This document shows, piece by piece, positions 36,609 to 47,403 of a stretch of 64,000 bases of DNA. Both the position numbers and the translations under genes were made by a program. The stretch comes from Vibrio fluvialis (GTDB lineage Bacteria; Pseudomonadota; Gammaproteobacteria; Enterobacterales; Vibrionaceae). Location of the stretch: the NCBI RefSeq assembly GCF_900460245.1, contig NZ_UHIP01000001.1, forward strand, positions 1,736,001 to 1,800,000. Direction: 5' to 3'. The stretch's first letter is position 1. The number at the start of each line of letters is the position of its first letter. Under the pieces are notes generated by a model, which did not search any database, was not told where the DNA came from, and saw only the letters and a program-made list of their open reading frames with translations.

Positions 36609-37835
36609 TTATAAGCGCTGCAAAGCGTCAAACAGAGAATCGATTTCCTCGGTGGTGTTGTAGTGCATGCAACCGATACGCACTACGCCGCCTTTGTCTT
36701 CCAAATCCAGTTGGCGAACCAACCCCAAGGCATAGAAGTGACCATTCCATACGCAGATGTTCTGCTCGCCCAGTGCTCTGGCGACCAATTCGGGATGGAA
36801 ATCATCCAAACGAATGGCAAACGTCGGCGTGCGATTTTCGCTCTGATAATCGTCACGACCATAGAGTGTGGCGCCTTTTAACTCCGCCAGTCTGGCAAGG
36901 AAATGCTTGCTCAGCGTCTGCTCGTGTTCGTTGAACTGGGCAAAGCTCTGCTCAAGACGTTCGCGCAGACTCAGCCCCGCCTGTCCCCACTGCGCCAGAT
37001 AGTCAATGGCCGCAATGACGCCAGCCAGCCCTTCGAAACTCTGTGTGCCGGTTTCAAAACGGCCCGGGCCAATATTGGTCGCCGGTTCGACTTTATAAGG
37101 CTTGAGGGCATGCAGCCATTGCGACGAAACGTACGCAATCCCCACATGTGGGCCAAAGAATTTGTACGCCGAACAAGCGAGGAAATCACACCCCAATTCC
37201 TGCACATCAATGAGATGATGTGGCGCGTAATGCACCGCATCCACGTAAACCATCGCACCCGCTTGATGCGCCGCTTCGACGATGCGCTTCACATTGACGA
37301 TAGAGCCTGTGGTGTTGGAGGCGTAAGTGAGCGCCACCAGCTTAGTGTTCGGATTGATGAGCGAAATCAGATGCTCTTCATCCAGCGTGCAGTCTACAGG
37401 ATTGATGCGCGCCTGATGCACAATCGCCCCTTTGTCTTCGGCAGCTTGCTGCCAGCTGGACACATTGGAATAGTGGTCGAGCGCTGTGACGATCACTTCA
37501 TCGCCCACCTGCCAATCTCGGCTTATTGCGCGGCTGAGCGAAAACGTCAGCGATGTCATGTTCGCACCGAAGATAATGTTGCCGGAAGATTCTGCATTCA
37601 GCAGTGCCTGAGCATGTTCGCGCGCCTGCTGCATCAAATCCGTGGTGATCTGACTGGAAAAATAGTGTCCGCCGAGATTGGAGTTGTAATGGCCCAAATA
37701 GGCGGTCATTTTCTCCAGCACGGATTGGGGCACTTGCGATCCACCCGGGCCATCGAGGAACACCACAGGTTTGTCGTGAATACGTTGATTGAGCGCGGAA
37801 AACTGAACGCGCGCTTGATCAGGAGTGAAGCTCAT
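36609..37835 (-). CDS. Class V PLP enzyme, cysteine-desulfurase-like (VC1184 subfamily)
   Basis: 408-residue aminotransferase class V protein that matches the pattern of the VC1184 subfamily (TIGR01976). The start VVFLDGPGGSQVPQSVLEKM, the internal DAVHYAPHHLIDVQELGCDFLACSAYKFFGPHVGIAYVS (PLP lysine in SAYKFFG) and the C-terminal GCMHYNTTEEIDSLF are diagnostic. It lacks the Cys-loop of true IscS/SufS desulfurases, so the substrate is probably another amino acid. It overlaps the upstream 2OG-Fe dioxygenase gene by 17 bases, so the pair is likely a two-step pathway on one amino acid (inference). Confidence 0.85.
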   Translation of the reverse strand: MSFTPDQARVQFSALNQRIHDKPVVFLDGPGGSQVPQSVLEKMTAYLGHYNSNLGGHYFSSQITTDLMQQAREHAQALLNAESSGNIIFGANMTSLTFSLSRAISRDWQVGDEVIVTALDHYSNVSSWQQAAEDKGAIVHQARINPVDCTLDEEHLISLINPNTKLVALTYASNTTGSIVNVKRIVEAAHQAGAMVYVDAVHYAPHHLIDVQELGCDFLACSAYKFFGPHVGIAYVSSQWLHALKPYKVEPATNIGPGRFETGTQSFEGLAGVIAAIDYLAQWGQAGLSLRERLEQSFAQFNEHEQTLSKHFLARLAELKGATLYGRDDYQSENRTPTFAIRLDDFHPELVARALGEQNICVWNGHFYALGLVRQLDLEDKGGVVRIGCMHYNTTEEIDSLFDALQRL

Positions 37836-38478
37836 GATTACTGCCTTTTGCTGTCAGGACAAACAGATCCATATAACCTTGTTCATTGCCGCTCAATGAG
37901 CGAATCGGACGGGCGTTATGCCACAACTTGTTGTCCGCCAGCATCGCAACTTCACCATTGCCCAGCACTTTGCGGAAAAACGGGTCGTCGTGACAATCCT
38001 GATACAGCAGAATTTCGCCGCCTTCGATATTGTGACGACCAATACCCACGATGGCGATGTGATCGAAACCATCCTGATGCACCCCTTCCGGAGCGACTTG
38101 TGTTTCATCGAACACGGTAGCGATGCGAATCTGATGAATCTCGATTTCCTGACCATTTGGCAGGCGGTTGGTTTCTACGAATAGCTTGCACATTTCGCGC
38201 ATACCATCGCTTTGCAGCGTCGATTTTAAAATCGGCTCGAACTGACGGACGATGTTGCCCTGAAAATGGTTGAAGTGATCGGTTTGCATAAATTCGTTTT
38301 TGCCCGTTTCCAGCACAATCCCATCCTGGAATTGAACCACCGAATAACGGCGCAAACGATACTGGCCATCCGCGTGTTCAGTATGCGGCAGATCGACAAA
38401 CGACGGCGCAAGCTGGTTGATCGCCTGATGACTCAGTTGAGTGATATGTAGGGTATTTTGGTGCGAGTGTAACATCAT
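37819..38478 (-). CDS. 2-oxoglutarate/Fe(II)-dependent dioxygenase (2OG-Fe_Oxy_2 type)
   Basis: 219 residues resembling the PF10014 family, which includes free-amino-acid hydroxylases such as isoleucine hydroxylase. The iron triad is visible: H-x-D in PEGVHQDGFDHIAIV and a distal His in LADNKLWHNARPI; RPIRS probably supplies the Arg that binds 2-oxoglutarate. It overlaps the PLP enzyme gene downstream. The likely substrate is a free amino acid or small derivative, but the sequence alone does not tell which. Confidence 0.78.
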   Translation of the reverse strand: MMLHSHQNTLHITQLSHQAINQLAPSFVDLPHTEHADGQYRLRRYSVVQFQDGIVLETGKNEFMQTDHFNHFQGNIVRQFEPILKSTLQSDGMREMCKLFVETNRLPNGQEIEIHQIRIATVFDETQVAPEGVHQDGFDHIAIVGIGRHNIEGGEILLYQDCHDDPFFRKVLGNGEVAMLADNKLWHNARPIRSLSGNEQGYMDLFVLTAKGSNHELHS

Positions 38479-38860
38479 CGACTCCTTAATGAAGACACAT
38501 TAATTATCAGTTTTGTTAACAAATAATTTACACACAGAATACGCAATTATTTTGTCAGATCAATTTTTCACCACAAATAAATCCAACATAATTAAATAAA
38601 TAACATATAAAACCAAAAAACATCAAATAACCAGAACTAACAACCAGTTTTAACATTACAGACTTCAAAAAATTGAACGGTTTCACTAAAAAATAATTTT
38701 ACCATTTAATATCAATAATTTAGTTATAAATACAACTGAACTCAGCACAAGAAAACCAGACCAAACCTTCGTCAAGCCTGACAGTGAATCATGCTATTTA
38801 TGTCACAAGTATCCGCTATCTTCGGAGATAATCGTCGGTTCGGATTGCAGATAAACAAAA
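38479..38860. other. AT-rich intergenic region upstream of the dioxygenase operon
   Basis: About 380 bases with no coding sequence I can support and markedly AT-rich. It must hold the promoter for the minus-strand dioxygenase/PLP operon. I see no repeat array, tRNA or recognisable operator. Confidence 0.5.
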
Positions 38861-38879
38861 CCCGGCAAGATAGCCGGGC
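38861..38879 (-). terminator. Terminator of the small ACT-domain gene
   Basis: CCCGGC (38861-38866 region) pairs with GCCGGG around AAGATA; on the minus strand it is followed by TTTTGTTT. It is 51 bases beyond the stop of the gene ending at 38930. Confidence 0.75.
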
Positions 38880-38929
38880 GAGATGAGGAGAAGAGAGACT
38901 GCCGGACGGCGTTTCATGGTTGCTGATCA

Positions 38930-39328
38930 TTACTCATTGGATAAAGCCTTCAGCGCGTTGAGCGCATCATTGGCGCGCTGAGTCGGGACAAAAATATGGT
39001 CGTGATAATAAGCGGCGATGACATTGGCACTGATCTCTTGCCGCGTCAGCGCGGCAGAGACTGCGGCCGTCAGGCCAACCGCTTCAAGACTTGAATGGAC
39101 ATTCAGCGTGATCTGCTGAAAACTGCCATCAAATGCCAAGCCGTGGGTTTGCGCTGTGACTTTCGATAGTACCAATGTCAGCCCTTCCCGTTCGTGAAAC
39201 ATCGCCAGTGGCTTCAGCTTGAGATAATCTTGCAGGTCGCCGCTGACACTGCAAAACACCACCTCTTCATCGTTCAGTTCCGGCTGCATACTTTGCAGCA
39301 AAACTTGTAACTCTGTAATGCCTGCCAT
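38930..39328 (-). CDS. ACT-like domain protein (DUF2241/ACT_7 type)
   Basis: 132 residues with two ACT-like halves. The end of the second (SLEAVGLTAAVSAALTRQEISANVIAAYYHDHIFVP) matches the small DUF2241/ACT_7 proteins, proposed to bind amino acids. No enzymatic motif is visible. A terminator follows. A second small gene lies 48 bases upstream on the same strand. Confidence 0.8.
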   Translation of the reverse strand: MAGITELQVLLQSMQPELNDEEVVFCSVSGDLQDYLKLKPLAMFHEREGLTLVLSKVTAQTHGLAFDGSFQQITLNVHSSLEAVGLTAAVSAALTRQEISANVIAAYYHDHIFVPTQRANDALNALKALSNE

Positions 39329-39375
39329 CGGATTTCCTCTCCTTTCTACGCAATGTCCTTTTTAGCGGATGAAGA

Positions 39376-39690
39376 TTAAAACGCCATTGCCCTGACCGCC
39401 TGCTCGACCGTCGGGAAGTAAATTTTCGTCACACAAACCTGCGCCGCGGCAAATTCATGCGCCTGAATCAGTTGGCAAACTTCTTCAGCGCTGTAACATT
39501 TATCATCAGCCACCAAGGTCAGCCTGTTCTCTGCGCTACGAATGTGATGACTCTGTCCTTGACAGTCGATAAGATGATCGCCCGTTCCCAAAATCATTTC
39601 GTCACACTCTTGATGAAATTGCACTTCGGAAGCGAGATAGACAAGTTCATCATCTCCGTCGAGTTTCAGTAGTGCGGGCCAGTTCACCAT
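39376..39690 (-). CDS. Small conserved-type protein, possibly DUF4144
   Basis: 104 residues from the ATG at 39690, preceded by AAAGGA; an ATG eight codons upstream is less likely. The pattern WPALLKLDGDDELVYLASEVQFHQECDEMILGTGDHLIDCQG...YSAEEVCQLIQAHEFAAAQVCVTKIYFPTVEQAV recalls the DUF4144 proteins of Vibrio; I hold the family name loosely. Soluble, no signal, function unknown. Confidence 0.62.
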   Translation of the reverse strand: MVNWPALLKLDGDDELVYLASEVQFHQECDEMILGTGDHLIDCQGQSHHIRSAENRLTLVADDKCYSAEEVCQLIQAHEFAAAQVCVTKIYFPTVEQAVRAMAF

Positions 39691-40954
<1,264 letters not shown>

Positions 40955-41050
40955 CTCACGCCCTACCGCTTCAAGGTGCAAGCAACACGCTGGCAACGTT
41001 AAGTGGATATGACGTACAAGTTTATTTTTCATTTTTGACAAGACAGCAAC

Positions 41051-41080
41051 AAACCCGGCGGTATATCCGCCGGGTTTTCT
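41051..41080 (+). terminator. Terminator between trxB and cydD
   Basis: AAACCCGGCGG pairs with CCGCCGGGTTT around TATAT, followed by TCTTTT. It lies about 97 bases after the trxB stop. Confidence 0.88.
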
Positions 41081-41133
41081 TTTGTATACTAACGCCCTTC
41101 CAAAAACATAATAATTCTCAATAAGCCTTCAAA

Positions 41134-42921
41134 ATGGATAAGAAAAAGCAACGTAGCTTGAATATTTGGCTCAAGCAGCAAAGCAAACTCGCCAAACGCT
41201 GGCTGATGCTTGCTGTGGGGCTTGGCGTGTTATCAAGTGTGTTCCTACTCGCCCAGGCCGCCCTTCTCGCCTCGATTCTGCATCAGCTCATTATTGAGCA
41301 TGTCGACAAACACGAACTGATCCCTTATTTCGTCGGATTGGCCGTCACCATCGCCATTCGCGCCGGCTGTTCCTGGGCCCGAGAATTGGCTGGTTTTCGC
41401 GCTGGTCAGCAAATTCGAATCTATATCCGCCAGTTAATTTTCGACAAACTGCGCGCACTAGGCCCAGCCTACATCAAAGGCAAACCAGCAGGTGCATGGG
41501 CCACATTGACGTTAGAGCAAGTCGAGAACATGCACGACTTCTTCGCGCGTTACCTGCCGCAAATGTCGCTTTCTGTGCTGATCCCGTTTGTCATTCTTAT
41601 TGTCGTTTTCCCGGTCAACTGGGCCGCTGGTTTGATTTTTCTCATCACCGCACCACTGGTTCCGCTTTTCATGGCATTGGTGGGCATCAAAGCCGCTGAC
41701 GCCGGACGCAAAAACTTCAAAGCACTTCAACGCCTTTCGGGTCACTTTTACGACCGTCTGCAATCGATGACCACCATTCGTCTGTTTGACCGCACCAGTG
41801 CAGAAACGGAGCAGATGAAAGGCGCATCCGAAGTCTTTCGTAAACGCACCATGGATGTCTTGCGCATTGCGTTCTTGTCATCTGCCGTACTGGAATTTTT
41901 CACCTCGATCTCAATTGCGATCACCGCGGTGTATTTTGGCTTTAGCTTTATCGGCGAACTGAATTTCGGCGGCTATGGCGCCAGTGTCACACTGTTTGCC
42001 GGTATTTTTGTGTTGGTGCTTGCGCCTGAGTTTTATCAACCACTGCGCGATCTGGGCACCTTCTACCATGCGAAACAGCAAGCGGTCGGCGCAGCAGAAA
42101 GCATTGTTGAGTTTTTGAATATCGATGTCAGCCAGGTGCAGTCGGGGTCACAAACTCTGCCTGAGATGCAGGGCGTCGAAATTGTTGCGCGCGATCTGGA
42201 AGTGTTCAGCCCAGAAGGCAAACGCCTTGTCGGCCCACTGACCTTTACGCTCAATAGCCAACAGACGACCGCACTGGTCGGCCCAAGCGGCGCAGGCAAA
42301 ACCAGTTTGATCAATGCCATTCTGGGTTTCATGCCCTACCGCGGTAGCTTGAGCATTAACGGCATCGAACTGAGTGAACTGGATCATGCGCACTGGCGCA
42401 AACAGATCAGTTGGGTGGGACAAAACCCGTTGTTGGTGCACGGCACCATTCATGACAACGTCACTCTAGGTAAATCCAATATCGCGGATGCGCAAGTGCA
42501 AGCGGTCCTGGACAGCTCCTTTGCAGCTGAGTTTGTCAGCAAACATGGCCTGGATTACCCAATCAGCGATCGCTCCGGCGGTTTGTCGGTGGGTCAGGCG
42601 CAGCGCCTTGCGCTGGCGCGCGCTATGCTGCAAAACGGCCAGTTCTGGCTGTTGGATGAACCGACCGCCAGTTTGGATGCACGCAGCGAACAGCTGGTGA
42701 TGCAAGGCCTCAATCAACAAATCACGCACAAGACGGCGCTGCTGGTGACGCACCAACTGCTGCCACTCAAGTCAGTGAATCAAATCCTGGTGATGCAGGA
42801 TGGTCAGTTGGTTCAAGCGGGTGACTATGCCACGCTCAGCCAGCAAGATGGCTTGTTTGCCACCATGTTAGCGTCTAACCAAGCCCTTCAAGAAGCGAAT
42901 AAGGGGAACCTCGATGCGTGA
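41134..42921 (+). CDS. cydD: Glutathione/cysteine exporter ABC subunit CydD
   Basis: 595-residue ABC half-transporter that works with CydC to export cysteine and glutathione to the periplasm, needed for cytochrome bd assembly. N-terminal six-helix domain (about 20-320), then the ATPase: Walker A LVGPSGAGKTSL, signature LSVGQAQRLALARAML (variant of LSGGQ), and Walker B WLLDEPTASLDA. Its stop overlaps the cydC start by 8 bases, so the two are translationally coupled. Confidence 0.93.
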   Translation: MDKKKQRSLNIWLKQQSKLAKRWLMLAVGLGVLSSVFLLAQAALLASILHQLIIEHVDKHELIPYFVGLAVTIAIRAGCSWARELAGFRAGQQIRIYIRQLIFDKLRALGPAYIKGKPAGAWATLTLEQVENMHDFFARYLPQMSLSVLIPFVILIVVFPVNWAAGLIFLITAPLVPLFMALVGIKAADAGRKNFKALQRLSGHFYDRLQSMTTIRLFDRTSAETEQMKGASEVFRKRTMDVLRIAFLSSAVLEFFTSISIAITAVYFGFSFIGELNFGGYGASVTLFAGIFVLVLAPEFYQPLRDLGTFYHAKQQAVGAAESIVEFLNIDVSQVQSGSQTLPEMQGVEIVARDLEVFSPEGKRLVGPLTFTLNSQQTTALVGPSGAGKTSLINAILGFMPYRGSLSINGIELSELDHAHWRKQISWVGQNPLLVHGTIHDNVTLGKSNIADAQVQAVLDSSFAAEFVSKHGLDYPISDRSGGLSVGQAQRLALARAMLQNGQFWLLDEPTASLDARSEQLVMQGLNQQITHKTALLVTHQLLPLKSVNQILVMQDGQLVQAGDYATLSQQDGLFATMLASNQALQEANKGNLDA

Positions 42922-44635
42922 TTTACTGCCTTATCTGAAACTGTATAAAAAGCATTGGTTCGGCCTGACACTGGGCATGCTGCTGGCGTTTGTCACGCTG
43001 TGCGCTTCGATTGGTTTGTTAACGTTGTCCGGCTGGTTCCTGTCTGCCGCAGCGGTTGCCGGCCTGACCATCGCCCGTGAAACGTTCAACTACATGTTGC
43101 CGGGCGCGTTTGTGCGTGGCTTTGCGATGGGTCGTACCGCTGGTCGTTGGGGCGAGCGTGTGGTGAGCCACAACGCAACGTTCAAACTCCTGACCGACCT
43201 GCGTATCTTCTTCTTTGAAAAACTGGCACCGATGATTCCGGGCCGCGTGTCGAACCTGCGCGATGCAGACCTGCTCAACCGTTTGGTGGCAGACATCGAT
43301 GCGATGGACCACGTTTACCTGCGCCTCATTAGCCCGGTGACGGTGGGCGTCTTAGGTATTGCAGCGCTTACGGCATTGCTGTGCTGGTTTGACATGGCAT
43401 TGGGTTTAACACTCGGTAGCGTACTACTGGTTCTGCTACTGGTGTGGCCAGTGATGTTCTACAAGCTGGGGAAACGCAACGGCGCTGAGCTGACACAACA
43501 CAAAGCCGAAATGCGCGTTGCCACGCTCGACTGGCTGCAAGGCTACAGCGAACTGACCATTTTTGGCGCGGAGTCTCGCTACCGTGACGCGATTTACGCG
43601 GCGCAGGAAAAACTTCTGGCGAACCAGAAAGTCAACGCAAGTTTTACCGGCCTTGCCTCTGCCCTGCTTCTGTTAGCGAACGGCTGGACCTTGGTTCTGA
43701 TGCTGTGGCTGGCAGCAGACGGCGTGAATGGTCAAGCACCGGATCCGATGATTGCTCTGGTGGTGTTTGCGACCATGGCCAGTGTTGAACTGCTGATGCC
43801 AATCGCGGGCGCGTTCCAACACCTCGGCCAAACGCTAACGTCAGCACGCCGCCTGAATGAGATCATTCTCTCCGAGCCGGACGTGAAATTCCCAAGCGAA
43901 GAGACACGTCATTCGGGTCAGTTCGACATCTCCTTTGAGAACCTGACGTTCAACTACAGCGGCGGCGAACAGCCGGCATTGAAAGACGTGAGCCTGACTA
44001 TTCCAGCGGGCAACAAAGTCGCGATTGTCGGCCAAACCGGTTCAGGAAAATCGACGCTGATTCAATTGCTGTGTCGCTATTGGGATGCACAACAAGGCGA
44101 CATCCGCATTGCGGGTACGCGCCTGCAAGAGTGGAAAGAGAGCGATCTGCGTGCAGCAATCAGTGTGGTGAGCCAGCGCGTCGACATTCTCAACGGCAGC
44201 CTGCGTGACAACCTGATCATGGCCAAACCAACTGCGAATGATAACGAACTGAGCGCGATGCTGGAACGTGTCGGTCTGGGTAAACTGCTCGAAGCACCGG
44301 GGCTGGATGCCTGGCTAGGTGACGGTGGACGTCAGCTATCCGGCGGTGAAAAGCGCCGCATCGGGATTGCCCGTGCCCTGCTGCACAATGGCCCTATCCT
44401 GCTACTGGACGAACCAACTGAAGGTTTGGATAAACAAACTGAACAACAAATCATGGCGCTGTTTAAGTCCCATTTCGAGAACAAGACGGTCATCTTCATC
44501 ACCCACCGCCTAGTCGAATTGGAAACGATGGACGCGGTTTGCCTGATTGAACAAGGTGAAATCGTCGAGCACGGCAGCCACCAAGCACTGTTGGCACAGC
44601 AAGGTCGCTACTTCCAGCTCAATCAAACACTATGA
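42914..44635 (+). CDS. cydC: Glutathione/cysteine exporter ABC subunit CydC
   Basis: 573-residue partner of CydD. Membrane domain (about 15-310), then the nucleotide-binding domain with Walker A AIVGQTGSGKSTLIQ, signature LSGGEKRRIGIARALL and Walker B ILLLDEPTEGLD. The arrangement cydD-cydC with overlap is the normal operon. A strong terminator follows, and beyond it the base composition changes to the AT-rich RADAR island. Confidence 0.93.
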   Translation: MRDLLPYLKLYKKHWFGLTLGMLLAFVTLCASIGLLTLSGWFLSAAAVAGLTIARETFNYMLPGAFVRGFAMGRTAGRWGERVVSHNATFKLLTDLRIFFFEKLAPMIPGRVSNLRDADLLNRLVADIDAMDHVYLRLISPVTVGVLGIAALTALLCWFDMALGLTLGSVLLVLLLVWPVMFYKLGKRNGAELTQHKAEMRVATLDWLQGYSELTIFGAESRYRDAIYAAQEKLLANQKVNASFTGLASALLLLANGWTLVLMLWLAADGVNGQAPDPMIALVVFATMASVELLMPIAGAFQHLGQTLTSARRLNEIILSEPDVKFPSEETRHSGQFDISFENLTFNYSGGEQPALKDVSLTIPAGNKVAIVGQTGSGKSTLIQLLCRYWDAQQGDIRIAGTRLQEWKESDLRAAISVVSQRVDILNGSLRDNLIMAKPTANDNELSAMLERVGLGKLLEAPGLDAWLGDGGRQLSGGEKRRIGIARALLHNGPILLLDEPTEGLDKQTEQQIMALFKSHFENKTVIFITHRLVELETMDAVCLIEQGEIVEHGSHQALLAQQGRYFQLNQTL

Positions 44636-44655
44636 TTTGATGATCATTAAATAGC

Positions 44656-44692
44656 AAAAAGCCCCGTCGCCGATTGGCCCGGGGCTTTTCTT
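44656..44692 (+). terminator. Terminator of cydDC
   Basis: AAAAGCCCCG and CGGGGCTTTT form a GC-rich stem with an internal loop, followed by CTTTTTC, 21 bases after the cydC stop. It marks the junction between core backbone and the AT-rich island. Confidence 0.88.
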
Positions 44693-44868
44693 TTTCTGCT
44701 GTGGGAGAGGAATCAAGTTTCAGATGGGTTGTCTTGATCATTTAATGAAATTAGTTTCTGGACAGAAATGGCTTAGAATTGATGCTCTAAGCACCGTTCG
44801 GATAAGTATGGTTGGGGAAAACAAAAGCTAAAATCTGCCTAATGAGTCAATTGCTGTTCCCCCTAGCC

Positions 44869-47403
44869 TTAGCACTTATTAACCCAATCCAAATGGTTTT
44901 CTTCAAAGACCTCAACACCTTTCTGGCGAATACGATCTATCCAATCTTCTGCTTTATTCACACCAACACCAAAATGACTAATTGCTGCTTCTTTTACAAC
45001 TCTGTGTTCATTACGAATCGTCGTCGGCATCAACGCGCTGTCATCAGTATTTATACATACGGGGACTGAACCATTACGCAGGCCAAATTTATTGAACTTG
45101 CCCCCCTTATCTAACCACGACTCTTCTGGTGGATGCCAACGATAAATAGGATGTTCGTGATAATGCTTAAAGCGGCCAATATAAATATTTGATGTTGGAC
45201 AGGCTTCAAGAATGATTCCTTTGTTAGCATAAGTTTCAATGCATAAATCTTGAATTGCTTCATAGAGCTCTAGCTCTACAGATGATATTGAATCAAATGC
45301 CAAATTCCGTTCAATTCCAAAAGCTGTATTGCGATTATTGCTGGAGCAAGCGATTGTCACAATTTTCTCTCGGCGTTTGAAGAAAGTTTCGTCACTCTGT
45401 GCATAGAGATATTTCTTCCACAAATCTACGTGTTTAGCTTTTTTGTGAGTATCGTAGTCATCCCTAAAATCAACTATCCACCCTTTAAATGCAGAGTCAT
45501 GCTCAGGAACTGCTGTCTCTTTACCATATGTGGCAATAAAACTAGCAACTTTATTGGGACAATTTCGTCTCAATTTCCATGCGTCATATAAACGCTTAGG
45601 GGTATGAGGCTCTTGGTAAAGAAAATCGCTCCAAAATGAAATTTTATCAACTAACAATTGGAGGGTCCCTACCATCTCAGGAACGGATTGCACAACAAGT
45701 AGTGCCTTTTGATAACTCCAGACTAAGTTGTCTAAATGTTCTCCAACCGTTACATATGCAGTCTCTTGCTTCTTGGCCCAATTTGATGGCGAAGTACCAA
45801 GAGCAAGACCATGCCCGATACGATCACCAGAGCCAAAATTACAGAACATAATACTTTCGTCGATAGCTCGTATTCCTGAAATTAGATGGCTGTAATCTTC
45901 TCCTGCGTGAACGGTTATAAATGGCTTAAATATGCGATTAAACTTTATACCCTGTGCCGGGAATCGACTCTCACGTAAGACTCTTAAAGCAGGAGCAAAC
46001 ACCTCGATAGGTAATTCATTCTCATTGCCCGCAACATCATATCCGCGCACAGCTTTACGTAAATCAAATCCAATCGCGAAGCAAGATTTCAACGAACTAC
46101 ACTCAACAATATCATGCTCAGAGAACGTAATTGAGTGAGAAAAATCTTGCAAGTGCTCTACCTGTTTAATAAGGCTATTTCTCTTGCTTTGCTGCAGCTT
46201 ATCGCTACGTTTACCACTACGAGTAAAATGAAGAACAAAGTGGCTGTTTTCAGAGATAGAGTTAAGGTATAGGTGTTTTAGCCCTTCAGCAAATTGCGTA
46301 GGGTCAAGCGAACCTCCTTTACCTGCTAGTATTGCATTTGGCGTCACCCTAAACTCTCTAGCAGTATTCGACTCTATATCAAATTCCAATCCATCAACAA
46401 GAGAGCTTTGTTGCTGCCTTGCCCGTGTATCTCTCATTCTGAATCGAGATGTCGTAACAAACTCACTTAATCCGACTCCAGATACAACCATATAGTTTCG
46501 AAGAATATTGCATAAGCGAATTAGATTAATAGTCGCTATTTTATCAACTGAACCGAGCAGAATACCTGTTGTATAAAGCAACCATCTTTTCATCGATGAT
46601 AACTCCATTTTTGCCGATCTAATCACCAGCAACTGCGCAGGGTTATCAATCATATCGCGTTTAGTTGCTGAGAGAACTTCAAAGTTAAACTGTGGGGTAT
46701 TCAATTTTTTCTCACTAAAAATACCGTACCCAACGTTCTCTGCATGCTGTGAACAACTAGCTACCAAATCGAGCTTTGAATACACACCACTTTCAACAAG
46801 AGAGTATTCCACTCGCTTTGGCCATTGAAATTGTTCATCTATCGACTCGCCATATAGGCAAAAACTCAACAAGGATGGTGTAAGCATTCCATGACCACCA
46901 AGATGAACATGATTATCGGCAAACTTGGACTGAATAGAATTCATCGGCAACGCAAAAGGACATTGATACTCTTCAATACAATGCGAGATTTCATGAACAC
47001 TAAAGTGGTAACTTTCCGCTAGCTCTCTGTATGCTTGAGCAATTATCCAGCTACTATCTAATACACTTAGTAACTCCAACCAACTAGAAAGCATTTCTGG
47101 CTTCACTTCAAAACAATTACCCTGCCAATGTAAATATTCATCAACAATAGTGGAAAGAACTTCTACAAACTGTTCATCCAATGCATCTGAACCGAAAGCG
47201 ATTAAACCATGAGTAGAGATGATTGCATCTACGTCATCTTGCCGAAGCTTGCGCTGGACATACGGCTCATAATCAAAGATTGCTAGCCTTAAAGAGTGGT
47301 TATTATGCTCCAAATGATGAAACTGAGACTTGACGTTACGTACTAATCTGTCGGATGACAAATAGGCAGCCCGAATAGCGGTTGCATCACTAATTTTCAG
47401 CAT
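44869..47403 (-). CDS. rdrB: RADAR adenosine deaminase RdrB
   Basis: 844-residue divergent adenosine deaminase, the effector of the RADAR phage-defence system. The metal/catalytic motifs of the ADA superfamily are visible in order: HVHLGG (165-170; metal-binding HxH), VHAGED (498-503; catalytic Glu), GDRIGHG (526-532), EACPTSN (733-739) and CINTDDS (783-789). A normal ADA is about 350 residues; the length, large insertions and genetic linkage to an ATPase identify RdrB. In described systems it deaminates adenosine in RNA and/or ATP to inosine forms when activated on infection. Its start overlaps the end of rdrA by 14 bases. AT-rich codon use differs from its neighbours. Confidence 0.88.
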   Translation of the reverse strand: MLKISDATAIRAAYLSSDRLVRNVKSQFHHLEHNNHSLRLAIFDYEPYVQRKLRQDDVDAIISTHGLIAFGSDALDEQFVEVLSTIVDEYLHWQGNCFEVKPEMLSSWLELLSVLDSSWIIAQAYRELAESYHFSVHEISHCIEEYQCPFALPMNSIQSKFADNHVHLGGHGMLTPSLLSFCLYGESIDEQFQWPKRVEYSLVESGVYSKLDLVASCSQHAENVGYGIFSEKKLNTPQFNFEVLSATKRDMIDNPAQLLVIRSAKMELSSMKRWLLYTTGILLGSVDKIATINLIRLCNILRNYMVVSGVGLSEFVTTSRFRMRDTRARQQQSSLVDGLEFDIESNTAREFRVTPNAILAGKGGSLDPTQFAEGLKHLYLNSISENSHFVLHFTRSGKRSDKLQQSKRNSLIKQVEHLQDFSHSITFSEHDIVECSSLKSCFAIGFDLRKAVRGYDVAGNENELPIEVFAPALRVLRESRFPAQGIKFNRIFKPFITVHAGEDYSHLISGIRAIDESIMFCNFGSGDRIGHGLALGTSPSNWAKKQETAYVTVGEHLDNLVWSYQKALLVVQSVPEMVGTLQLLVDKISFWSDFLYQEPHTPKRLYDAWKLRRNCPNKVASFIATYGKETAVPEHDSAFKGWIVDFRDDYDTHKKAKHVDLWKKYLYAQSDETFFKRREKIVTIACSSNNRNTAFGIERNLAFDSISSVELELYEAIQDLCIETYANKGIILEACPTSNIYIGRFKHYHEHPIYRWHPPEESWLDKGGKFNKFGLRNGSVPVCINTDDSALMPTTIRNEHRVVKEAAISHFGVGVNKAEDWIDRIRQKGVEVFEENHLDWVNKC

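Noticed and set aside
36903..38120. 405-codon open frame on the plus strand opposite the PLP enzyme and dioxygenase genes
   Set aside because: It is antisense to two well-supported genes, composition is His/Arg-rich with no family pattern, and it begins without a ribosome site. A shadow of the real genes.
44691..44868. Attachment-site repeat at the left edge of the RADAR region
   Set aside because: No convincing direct repeat shared with the right edge was seen, and no integrase gene is present. The ATCT duplication belongs to the IS element only.
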